From assembly GCF_018070025.1 (NCBI RefSeq), contig NZ_JAGPYQ010000001.1, forward strand, positions 7,874,001 through 7,938,000: a stretch of DNA of 64,000 nucleotides. Reading direction: 5' to 3'. This document shows positions 53,945 through 61,013 of the stretch, in pieces. The notes beneath the pieces were generated by a model, which saw only the letters and a program-made list of their open reading frames with translations, made no database searches and was not told where the DNA came from. The position numbers and the translations under genes are program-made. The first letter of the stretch is position 1. The number at the start of each line of letters is the position of its first letter. The stretch comes from Streptomyces liliiviolaceus. Lineage in GTDB: Bacteria > Actinomycetota > Actinomycetes > Streptomycetales > Streptomycetaceae.

Positions 53945-55156
53945 ATGCATGTCCGTGCCCGTACCCGTACCGCCTGTGCCGCCCTCGTGGTTCTGGGCCT
54001 GACCGCGGGCCCCGTCGCCGGGACCGCCCTCGCCGCCTCCGCACCCACGGCCTCCGTACGGGCGACCGTGGCCGCGGACCCAGGGAAGCGGGACACCGGG
54101 AGACCGGAGGGCGTCGATCCGGCCACCGGGCGGGCCCTGCGCGCCGCGCTCGCGGGGCTCCCGGACGACGACGCGACGGCCGCGCTCGTACGGGTGTCGG
54201 GCACGGACGGTGTCTGGCGGGGCAGCGCCGGGGTGCACGATCTGCCGAGTGGGCGCGAGGCGCTGGCGGACGGGCGGTTCCGGGCCGGTTCCACGACCAA
54301 GGTCGTCACCGCGGCCGTGGTGCTCCAGCTCGCCGCCGAGGGCCGGGTGGACCTGGACGGGCACGTCCAGACCTACCTCCCCGGCCTCCTCTCGAAGGCC
54401 TTCGAGCCCGTCACCGTACGGCAGTTGCTCACCTTCACCAGCGGCCTGAAGCCCGGCTCGTCGCTGGGGGACGTGAACGGCGAGGGGTACGAGCGGCGGT
54501 ACGAGACGCTGACGCCCGAGGCGGTGGTCGCCGCCTCGGTCGCCCAGGGCCCCGCCTTCCGCCCCGGCGAGCGGCAGAACTACAGCAACATCGACTACAC
54601 CGTGCTCGGCCTCCTCATAGAGAAGGTCACCGGCGACTCGTACGAACACCAGGCGACGGTACGGGTCCTGCGGCCGGCCGGGATGCGGCACACGTCCTTC
54701 CCCGGCGGCCCCGACCCGCGCATCCACGGACCGCACAACCGCGGCTACCAGAGGTTGGCGGACGGCAGGCTGGTGGACGCCACCGAGTGGAACATGTCGG
54801 ACCGGTGGGCCGCGGGCGACATGATCTCCACGACGGCGGACCTGGAACGGCTCCTGCACGCGCTCTTCCGGGGCCGACTGGTCCCTCAACCCCTCCTGGA
54901 AAAGGAGATGTTCACTCTCCCCGATGTGCCGGGCGCGACCATGAGCGCCGGTCTCCAGAGGTTCGACCTGGGCAACGGCACGATCCTCTGGCTGAAGTCG
55001 GGGGCGCGTCCCGGATACAGCACGCTCGTCGCGGCCACCCGCGATCTGTCCCGCACGCTCGTGTACTCGGTCAACGCGACGGACGCCAAGTCGGAGGACA
55101 TGAACCCGGTGGCCGAGCGGATCGTACGGGCGGCGTTCGGGGGTGAGGGCGGCTAG
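53945..55156 (+). CDS. Secreted serine hydrolase of the beta-lactamase/DD-carboxypeptidase fold
   Basis: A 403-residue exported protein with signal peptide (CAALVVLGLTAGPVAGTALA) and the class C-like fold. The SxxK motif is GSTTKV with the nucleophile serine, the YxN motif is YSN in RQNYSNIDYTVLGL, and the third motif is SGARPGYS in place of HTG. It is 126 bases after the glycosyltransferase, same strand. ATG 53945 follows GGGAGTC. Peptidase, esterase or lactamase activity cannot be told apart by sequence. Its stop overlaps that of the convergent padR gene by 2 bases. Confidence 0.9.
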   Translation: MHVRARTRTACAALVVLGLTAGPVAGTALAASAPTASVRATVAADPGKRDTGRPEGVDPATGRALRAALAGLPDDDATAALVRVSGTDGVWRGSAGVHDLPSGREALADGRFRAGSTTKVVTAAVVLQLAAEGRVDLDGHVQTYLPGLLSKAFEPVTVRQLLTFTSGLKPGSSLGDVNGEGYERRYETLTPEAVVAASVAQGPAFRPGERQNYSNIDYTVLGLLIEKVTGDSYEHQATVRVLRPAGMRHTSFPGGPDPRIHGPHNRGYQRLADGRLVDATEWNMSDRWAAGDMISTTADLERLLHALFRGRLVPQPLLEKEMFTLPDVPGATMSAGLQRFDLGNGTILWLKSGARPGYSTLVAATRDLSRTLVYSVNATDAKSEDMNPVAERIVRAAFGGEGG

Positions 55157-55785
55157 GAGGTGGGTTCGCCCGTGGGGGCGGGGGCGGGCGTGGGAGCGGG
55201 GGCGGCCGGGCCGTCGAGGACCGCGACGCGCTGTGCGAGGCGCTTCAGGACGGTCTCGCCCCACTGGAGGTTCCCCCGCTCCAGGGCGATGCCGCCCTGG
55301 AGGGTGAGGTAGGGGCCGATGCGGTCGGCGGAGGCGAGATGTTCGTCCTCGGTGCGGCCGGCCAGCATGCGTTCCCGCATCCGCAGATAGCGGGCGAGTT
55401 TGGCGGCGGAGCGTTCGACGCGCTCGGCGACCGCGGTCCGTACGGCCTCGATGTCGTCGGTGTCCCCGATGTCGACGCACTGGACCTTGACCATCAGCTC
55501 GTCCCTGATGGCCAGGGGCTTCGCGGGGCCCTCGGTGACGAACGCGCGCAGGACCCGGCGCCCGGACTCCGTGAGCGAGAAGAGCCGTTTGTTGGGCCGG
55601 CGCTCCTGCTGGACGACACGGGCGGAGACGAGCCCTTCGCCCTCCATGCGCTCCAGCTCGCGGTAGAGCTGCTGGGGGGTGGCCATCCAGAAGTTGGCGA
55701 CCGAGGCCTCGAAGCCCTTCGCGAGGTCGTACCCGGACGCCTCGCCCTCCAGGAGCGCGGCCATCACCGCGTTGCGCAACGCCAT
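55153..55785 (-). CDS. PadR-family transcriptional regulator
   Basis: A 210-residue regulator with the PadR winged helix (MALRNAVMAALLEGEASGYDLAKGFE, then WMATPQQLYRELERMEGEGLVSARVV and RLFSLTESGRRVLRAFV) and a long C-terminal coiled dimerisation domain. The end is an alanine/proline/threonine-rich tail (APAPTPAPAPTGEPTS). It is convergent with the serine hydrolase. PadR regulators often control nearby efflux or detoxification genes, which here could mean the glycosyltransferase; that is inferred. Confidence 0.91.
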   Translation of the reverse strand: MALRNAVMAALLEGEASGYDLAKGFEASVANFWMATPQQLYRELERMEGEGLVSARVVQQERRPNKRLFSLTESGRRVLRAFVTEGPAKPLAIRDELMVKVQCVDIGDTDDIEAVRTAVAERVERSAAKLARYLRMRERMLAGRTEDEHLASADRIGPYLTLQGGIALERGNLQWGETVLKRLAQRVAVLDGPAAPAPTPAPAPTGEPTS

Positions 55786-55831
55786 GCGCTCAAGCTAGCA
55801 CCGGGCCGATCAGGCGTTGATTCGTCGTTGA

Positions 55832-56638
55832 TCAGTCAAGGACGCGACTGTCGAGGCCGCCGGGCGGGAGCAGGTCGGGCCGCTTGGCCCGCCGGCCGTC
55901 GCCCGACGACTGCCCCCGGACGCGGCGCAGGAGCCAGGGCCCCAGGAAACCGCCGGCCCAGCGCAGTTCCGCCCCGACGGCGCGCAGCCGCGTGGGCGCC
56001 GGCGCACCGGGCGGCAGGGGCAGCGTCCAGGCTTCGTCACTGCCCGGCAGGCCGAACGCGTGCGCGACCGCGGCGGCGATCCGCGCGTGGCCGAGCGGGC
56101 TCGCGTGCAGCCGGTCCGCACTCCACAGCCGGGGGTCCGTCACCACCTCGTGGGCGGACATGTCCGCGATGACCACTCCGTGGCGTCCGGCCGCTTCCCG
56201 GATACGGGAGTTGAGGGCGAGGACCCGGCCGCCGAGCGGCCGGGCCAGCGGGCTGATCCGGCCGACGTCGGGAAAGGTGACCGTGGCGACGCGGGCGCCC
56301 TGTCCGGTCAGCGCGGCGAACATCGCCTCCAGGTGTCCGCCCGCCTCGTCCGCGTCGAAGCGGGGCCGCAGCAGGTCGTTCATCCCGGCGACGACGGTGG
56401 CCACGTCGGGCCGCAGGGCGAGGGCCGCCGGGAGCTGCTCGGCGCGCACCTGTCCGGCGAGGCGTCCGCGGACGGCGAGATTGGCGTAGAGGACGTCCGG
56501 GGAACCCTTGGCCAGCTCCTCCGCGAACCGGTCGGCGCACCCGCGCAGCCCTGTCACGTCGTCGCCGTCGCCGAGCCCCTCGGTCTGGCTGTCGCCCAGG
56601 GCGACGTACCGCAGATATCCGCTTCCACCGTCGGACAT
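55832..56638 (-). CDS. SGNH/GDSL-family hydrolase
   Basis: A 268-residue esterase-like protein with all four SGNH blocks: GDSQTEG (serine, normally GDSxTxG), NLAVRGR (glycine), GMND (asparagine) and ADRLHASPLGH (Asp and His). It has no signal peptide and should be cytosolic. Substrate unknown; esters of lipids, carbohydrates or peptidoglycan are possible. A run of 8-bp repeats lies 25 bases before its start, downstream of a likely vegetative promoter. Its C-terminus (RRVRGQSSGDGRRAKRPDLLPPGG) is an unstructured tail. Confidence 0.92.
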   Translation of the reverse strand: MSDGGSGYLRYVALGDSQTEGLGDGDDVTGLRGCADRFAEELAKGSPDVLYANLAVRGRLAGQVRAEQLPAALALRPDVATVVAGMNDLLRPRFDADEAGGHLEAMFAALTGQGARVATVTFPDVGRISPLARPLGGRVLALNSRIREAAGRHGVVIADMSAHEVVTDPRLWSADRLHASPLGHARIAAAVAHAFGLPGSDEAWTLPLPPGAPAPTRLRAVGAELRWAGGFLGPWLLRRVRGQSSGDGRRAKRPDLLPPGGLDSRVLD

Positions 56639-56662
56639 GGGATGCCCCTTTCGCCGTGCCCG

Positions 56663-56694
56663 CCACTACCCCACTACCCCACTACCCCACTAAT
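56663..56694 (-). repeat. 8-bp tandem repeat (CCACTACC)x3 plus a variant
   Basis: Units at 56663, 56671 and 56679 are identical; the fourth at 56687 is CCACTAAT. The tract sits between the likely -10 box and the start of the SGNH hydrolase gene. Confidence 0.85.
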
Positions 56695-56722
56695 ACCCTA
56701 TTCACTTTGTTGGCTATGACAA
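56695..56722 (-). promoter_or_regulatory. Candidate vegetative promoter of the SGNH hydrolase
   Basis: On the minus strand TTGTCA and TAGGGT are 16 bases apart, close to the housekeeping sigma factor consensus. Transcription would begin in the 8-bp repeat tract. Confidence 0.5.
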
Positions 56723-56752
56723 GGGGCGGTTCAGGTAGCGGCCGGAGACGAG

Positions 56753-57916
56753 CTACAGGCCGGCGATGGCGTTCCAGCGCTTCGCGAACTCCGTACGCTC
56801 CTTCGACGTGATGTCGCGGGCGATCGCGAGCCGCTCGCGCATGGCGCCGTCGGGGAAGACGAGCGGATCCTCGGCGAGGGCCGCGGTCTCCTCGTCCTTG
56901 GCGGAGGCGAGGACGTCCTGGGCGGCCGGGACGGGACAGACGTAGTTGACCCAGGCGGCGAGTTCGGCGGCCACGGCGGGCTCGTAGTAGTAGTCGACCA
57001 GTTCCTCCGCGTTGGCCTTGTGGCGGGCGAGGTTCGGGATCATCAAGGACTCGGACCACAGCTCGGCGCCCTCCTCCGGCACGACGAACTCGATGTCGGG
57101 ATCGTCGGCCTGGAGCTGGATCACGTCACCGCTGTACGCCTGGCAGGCCAGTACGTCGCCGCTCGACAGGTCCTTGATGTAGTCGTTGCCGGTGAAGCGG
57201 CGGATGTGACGCGCGCGGACGAGCTCGTCGACCTGGTCGCACATCGTGTGGAAGTCGTCCGCGGTCCACCGGGTGATGTCGACGCCGTTGCCCTGCATGA
57301 GCAGCGCGAACGCCTCGTCGAGCCCCGACAGCAGCGTGACCCGGCCCTTGAGATCGTCGGCCCACAGCTCGGACACGTGCCGGATCTCCCGGCCCAGCCT
57401 GCGCCGGTTGTACGCGATACCGGTGATCCCCGACTGCCACGGCACGGTGGAGCGGCGTCCCGGGTCGAAGGCCGGGGACCGCAGTTGCGGATCGAGGTAT
57501 CTGGTGATGTTCGGCTGCCGGGAGCGGTCCATCTCCTGGACCCAGCCGAGGCGGACGAACCGCGCGCACATCCAGTCGCTGATGACGATCAGGTCCCGGC
57601 CGGTCTCCTGGTGGTTCATCAGGGACGGGCTGACCTTGCCGAAGAACTCGTCGTTGTCGTTGATCTCCTCGGTGTACGTGACCGCGATCCCGGTGCGCTT
57701 CTCGAAGGCGTCCAGGGTCGGGCGCCGCGACTCGTCCTCGTCGTCCGTGTCGATGTACAGCGGCCAGTTCGCCCAGGTCAGACGCTTCTCCGTGGCCGAC
57801 AGATCGCTTCTTCGCCGGTCTTTCGGGGCGACGTACGCGGCCGGTACGCCGCAGCCCGCGGTGAGCGCCACGGCCGCGCCCGTGCCGAGGGTGCGCAGCA
57901 GGTTGCGGCGGGACAT
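56753..57916 (-). CDS. Polyamine-binding lipoprotein, PotD-like (orphan)
   Basis: A 387-residue extracellular binding protein of the spermidine/putrescine family. It has a twin-arginine signal (SRRNLLRTLGTGAAVALTAG) with the lipobox LTAGC. PotD-like positions are LTWANWPLYIDTDDEDE, YTEEINDNDEFFGK, GSDVIQLQADDPDIEFV-like and DYYYEPAVAAELAAWVNYVCPV. It is about as close to the PotD at 45753 as typical paralogues. ATG 57916 is the minimal start; the frame is open to 57991. No permease or ATPase gene is next to it, so it may share PotABC from the 42-47 kb operon or be a sensory binding protein. Confidence 0.9.
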   Translation of the reverse strand: MSRRNLLRTLGTGAAVALTAGCGVPAAYVAPKDRRRSDLSATEKRLTWANWPLYIDTDDEDESRRPTLDAFEKRTGIAVTYTEEINDNDEFFGKVSPSLMNHQETGRDLIVISDWMCARFVRLGWVQEMDRSRQPNITRYLDPQLRSPAFDPGRRSTVPWQSGITGIAYNRRRLGREIRHVSELWADDLKGRVTLLSGLDEAFALLMQGNGVDITRWTADDFHTMCDQVDELVRARHIRRFTGNDYIKDLSSGDVLACQAYSGDVIQLQADDPDIEFVVPEEGAELWSESLMIPNLARHKANAEELVDYYYEPAVAAELAAWVNYVCPVPAAQDVLASAKDEETAALAEDPLVFPDGAMRERLAIARDITSKERTEFAKRWNAIAGL

Positions 57917-58034
57917 GGGGGTTCTCGGGGTCGGGTGGCTCCGGTTCGCTGGCACGTCCGCAGCATGCCGGGCCCTCCGGCGGGCGGGCAATGGACGTTG
58001 CGTCCAGCAGTCCGCCTCCCGGACGACAGGGTGT

Positions 58035-58179
58035 CGCCCCCGCCGCCCCTACCCGTTCCCGTCCACGACTCGGGGGCCAGCCCCCGAACCCCCGGTCCTC
58101 AAACGCCGGACGGGCTGATTTTCAGCCCGTCCGGCGTTTGAGGACACAGTGACGGGAACGGGTAGGGGCGGCGGGGGCG
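58035..58179. repeat. Nested palindromic element, copy 2 (overlaps kinase 3' end)
   Basis: Outer arms at 58035-58063 and 58151-58179 are a perfect 29-bp inverted repeat; the inner stem is a perfect 23-bp repeat at 58096-58118 and 58122-58144 with a 3-base loop. It shares outer-arm and core sequence with copy 1 at 729-925 but has shorter middle arms. The stop codon of the histidine kinase lies inside its left arm. Confidence 0.9.
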
Positions 58180-59494
58180 GAAACACCACCTCCACCCACA
58201 ACCCCCCTCCCCGCGCCCGCGCCTCCACCACACCCCCGTGCGCCCCCACGATCGCCGCCACGATCGACAACCCCAGCCCCGCCCCCTCCCGGGCACGGCC
58301 CCGCACCCGCTCCACCCCCAACCTCCGAAACGGTTCGAACAACACCCCCACCTGGTCGACCGGCACCACCGGACCGCTGTTCGCGATCCGCAGAGACGCC
58401 CGCCCGTCCACGACCCCGGTCCAGACGGTGACCCAACCCCCCTCCCCCTCGGGCAGGTTGTGGCGGACGGCGTTCTCCAGCAGATTGCTCACCAGCCGTC
58501 CGACCAGCTGCGGGTCCCCGACGAGCGGCGCGGAGGTCAACTCCGCGTCCACCCGGGGCCGAAGCCCGGTCCGGGTCCCGGTCCCGGTATCGGTATCGGT
58601 ATCGGTATCGGTCCCGGCCCCGGCCCCGCCTTCGGGCGGCAGCAGCTCCCCCGCCAGCACCGCGAGATCCACCGACTCCCGCTCGGGCTCGGCCCGTTGC
58701 CCCCGCGCCAGCATGAGCAGCGCCTCGATCAGCCGCTCCTGCTCCTGCCCGGCGGCCCGTACACGGAGGCAGGCCGCCCGCAGGGACGCGGCGTCGGCGC
58801 GCGGGTCGGCCAGCGCCACGTCGACGACGGCCTGCTGAAGGGTGAGCGGGGTACGCAGCTCGTGCGACGCGTTGGCCACGAACCGCCGCTGCGCCTCGAA
58901 GGCGCCCTCCAGCCGGGCGAGCAGATCGTCGAAGGTGTCGGCGAGGTCCTTGAGTTCGTCGTCGGGGCCGGCCACGGCGAGGCGCCGGTGCAGATCGTCC
59001 GCGGAGATCCGCCGGGCCGCGGCCGCCATGTCCCGCAGGGGCGCGAGAACCCGCCCGGCGACCAGCCATCCCAGGATCAGCGAGGCGATCACCATGACGC
59101 CGAGCGCGATCCCCGACTCGATGAGCAACTGGTGGAGCTGGTCGTCGCGCTGGACGGCCAGCCGCTCGCGCACATAGCTCTCGACCACCGCCGCCCCCGG
59201 TTTCATGACGGGCCCGGAGCCCGCGTCCCCCGTGTCGGCGTCCCCCGGTGCCGGCCGCCCGCCCGACCCCGACCCGGACACGGCCAGCGACTGGTCGTCG
59301 GCCACGAGCGCGTACGTGAGCGCCAGCAGCACCGCCCCCGTCACCACGAACAGCCCGCCGTAGAGCAGCGTCAGCCGCCACCGGACGCTCTGCGGCCTCC
59401 GTCCCCTCCGCACCCCCGGGAACGCGAACCACCCGCGCACCGAGCCCGTACCGCTCGCTCCACCCACGCCACCCATGCCACCCACACCGCTCAC
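58049..59494 (-). CDS. Sensor histidine kinase with repeat-derived C-terminal tail
   Basis: A 481-residue membrane kinase paired with the response regulator directly upstream (GTGA overlap at 59494). Two membrane segments (LTLLYGGLFVVTGAVLLALTYAL and IESGIALGVMVIASLILGWLVAG) flank a periplasmic sensor region of about 90 residues. Then come HAMP (RRISADDLHRRL), the dimerisation box FVANASHELRTPLTLQ with the phospho-His, and the ATPase lobe (LVSNLLENAVRHN, LFEPFRRLG, GAGLGLSIVAAIVGAHGG). The fold normally ends near LWVEVVFP; the last 40 or so residues (PPPLPVPVTVSSNAGRAE and on) are read from the palindromic element. An in-frame CGGTAT repeat codes for a TDTDTDT run at about 58585. Confidence 0.92.
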   Translation of the reverse strand: MSGVGGMGGVGGASGTGSVRGWFAFPGVRRGRRPQSVRWRLTLLYGGLFVVTGAVLLALTYALVADDQSLAVSGSGSGGRPAPGDADTGDAGSGPVMKPGAAVVESYVRERLAVQRDDQLHQLLIESGIALGVMVIASLILGWLVAGRVLAPLRDMAAAARRISADDLHRRLAVAGPDDELKDLADTFDDLLARLEGAFEAQRRFVANASHELRTPLTLQQAVVDVALADPRADAASLRAACLRVRAAGQEQERLIEALLMLARGQRAEPERESVDLAVLAGELLPPEGGAGAGTDTDTDTDTGTGTRTGLRPRVDAELTSAPLVGDPQLVGRLVSNLLENAVRHNLPEGEGGWVTVWTGVVDGRASLRIANSGPVVPVDQVGVLFEPFRRLGVERVRGRAREGAGLGLSIVAAIVGAHGGVVEARARGGGLWVEVVFPPPPPLPVPVTVSSNAGRAENQPVRRLRTGGSGAGPRVVDGNG

Positions 59495-60144
59495 ACCCGG
59501 TACCCAGCCTGCGCCACCGTCTCGATCAGCGGTGGGTCGCCGAGCTTGCGCCGCAGCCTGCTGACCGTCACCTTCACGGTCTGGGTGAAGGGGTCGGCCG
59601 CCTCGTCCCAGCCGCGCTCCAGCAGTTCCTCGGCGGAGACGACGGCCCCGCCGGCCGCCATCAGCAGCTCCAGGACCGCGAACTCCTTCGGGCTGAGCGG
59701 CAGTTGCCGCCCCTCGCGGGACGCCTCCCGGCGGGCGGGGTCGAGCCGCAGGCCGCCGCGGACCAGAACCGGCGGCAACGCGGGCTGCGCGCGCCGCCCC
59801 AGGGCCCGTATCCGCGCGACGAGTTCGGTGAAGGCGAAGGGCTTCGGCAGGTAGTCGTCGGCGCCCATCCCGAGCCCCGCGACCCGGTCGGCGACCGTGC
59901 CGGACGCGGTCAGCATCAGTACCCGCGCCCGGCTGCCCCCCTCGGCCAGGGCCCGGCAGACCCGGTCACCGTGCAGTCCGGGCAGGTCACGGTCGAGCAC
60001 GACGACGTCGTATCCGTTGACCGTGGCCCGCTCCAGCGCCGCATGGCCGTCCAGTGCGAGATCGACGGCCATCCCCTCCCTGCGCAGTCCCGCCGCGACG
60101 GTCTCGGCGAGCTCCTCGTGGTCCTCGACCACCAATACGCGCAT
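59491..60144 (-). CDS. OmpR-family response regulator
   Basis: A 217-residue regulator partnered with the adjacent kinase. The receiver domain begins MRVLVVEDHEELAETVAAG with the phospho-Asp in [14 protein letters not shown] and the Lys in DYLPKPFAF. The winged-helix DNA-binding domain ends VKVTVSRLRRKLGDPPLIETVAQAGYRV. ATG 60144 has GGAG six bases upstream; ATG 60150 is possible too. Divergent from a small secreted protein gene, with GGTAAC/GGTAAG direct repeats 11 bp apart in between, a probable binding site. Confidence 0.94.
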   Translation of the reverse strand: MRVLVVEDHEELAETVAAGLRREGMAVDLALDGHAALERATVNGYDVVVLDRDLPGLHGDRVCRALAEGGSRARVLMLTASGTVADRVAGLGMGADDYLPKPFAFTELVARIRALGRRAQPALPPVLVRGGLRLDPARREASREGRQLPLSPKEFAVLELLMAAGGAVVSAEELLERGWDEAADPFTQTVKVTVSRLRRKLGDPPLIETVAQAGYRV

Positions 60145-60204
60145 CGGCATCTCCGGCTGCGTCTCCGGCTGTTGCGAACCCTGCGGCCAGCGTGCCCGCC
60201 GGGC

Positions 60205-60221
60205 GGTAACAGGGTGGTAAG
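60205..60221. promoter_or_regulatory. Tandem GGTAA(C/G) direct repeats for the response regulator
   Basis: GGTAAC at 60205 and GGTAAG at 60216 are 11 bases apart, the spacing at which OmpR-type dimers bind. They lie between the response regulator and the secreted-protein gene. Confidence 0.5.
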
Positions 60222-60326
60222 AGCGCCCGTTCCCGTGCCGTAACCGCCCGCGCGCTGAGGTGTTCCCGACCGGGGACCGACGTCCCCGCGACAGCCGACG
60301 CAGCAGGAAACACCAGGGAGGACCCC

Positions 60327-60926
60327 ATGCGAAGTGCGACGAAACGCCATCGCCGACTGGCCGCGGCCTGTGCCCTGATCAGCGCGCTCACCCTCGGCGG
60401 GGTGTACGCCGGTCAGGCCGTGGCCGCCGGATCGCCCTCGTCGTCGGACGGCGACTCGTCGTCCGGCGGCGGCTCGTCGTCCCCGAAGCCGCCGAAGGAC
60501 GACGACTCGACCGATTGGAAGCGCCAGGACGAGGCGTCCCGCGCGTACACCGAGTGCATGCGCGACAACGGTCTGGAGGACTTCCCCGACATCGTCATCT
60601 GGACGGCGGACGGAGGGCGCGGGGTGAAGGTGCGGATCGACAGGGGCGAGGGTGACGGGGCGAAGCGCCCGGACCCGGCCTCGAAGGAGTTCCGCAAGGC
60701 CGCCAAGGCCTGTCAGGACATCCTCGACGACATCGGCGTCAAGCTGCCGGTCCCGCCGGGTGACCTGCCCGGGAAGGGCGGCGGCCCCTTCCCGGCCCCC
60801 GGCGGCTGCGGTGAGATCCGGCAGCACGAGAAGGGGAGCGACGGGAAGGGGAGCGGCGACCGGCGCGAGGGCGGCGAGGGCGGCGACACGGAGTCGAGCG
60901 TCGAGGGGCTCGTCCTCAGCGGCTGA
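60327..60926 (+). CDS. Small secreted protein with Cys-Met-Arg motif, probable target of the two-component system
   Basis: A 199-residue exported protein: signal peptide (LAAACALISALTLGGVYAGQAVA), a Ser/Gly/Pro/Asp-rich linker of about 35 residues, then a folded core with YTECMRDNGLEDFPDI and FRKAAKACQDILDDIG, and a charged Gly/Lys-rich tail. This CMRxNG...FPD pattern, with a second cysteine about 70 residues later, is one I recall in actinobacterial exported proteins lying next to two-component systems and efflux pumps. Here no pump gene follows. Function unknown; it is likely induced by the adjoining system. Confidence 0.8.
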   Translation: MRSATKRHRRLAAACALISALTLGGVYAGQAVAAGSPSSSDGDSSSGGGSSSPKPPKDDDSTDWKRQDEASRAYTECMRDNGLEDFPDIVIWTADGGRGVKVRIDRGEGDGAKRPDPASKEFRKAAKACQDILDDIGVKLPVPPGDLPGKGGGPFPAPGGCGEIRQHEKGSDGKGSGDRREGGEGGDTESSVEGLVLSG

Positions 60927-60938
60927 TCCGCGACCGCC

Positions 60939-60974
60939 GAGGCCCCGGGCGGACCAACTCCCGCCCGGGGCCTC
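60939..60974. terminator. Bidirectional hairpin terminator
   Basis: A perfect 14-bp inverted repeat, GAGGCCCCGGGCGG at 60939-60952 and CCGCCCGGGGCCTC at 60961-60974, with an 8-base loop, between convergent genes. Confidence 0.8.
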
Positions 60975-61013
60975 GTACCGCGTACCGCGTATCCCGTACC
61001 GCCTGTCGAACGC

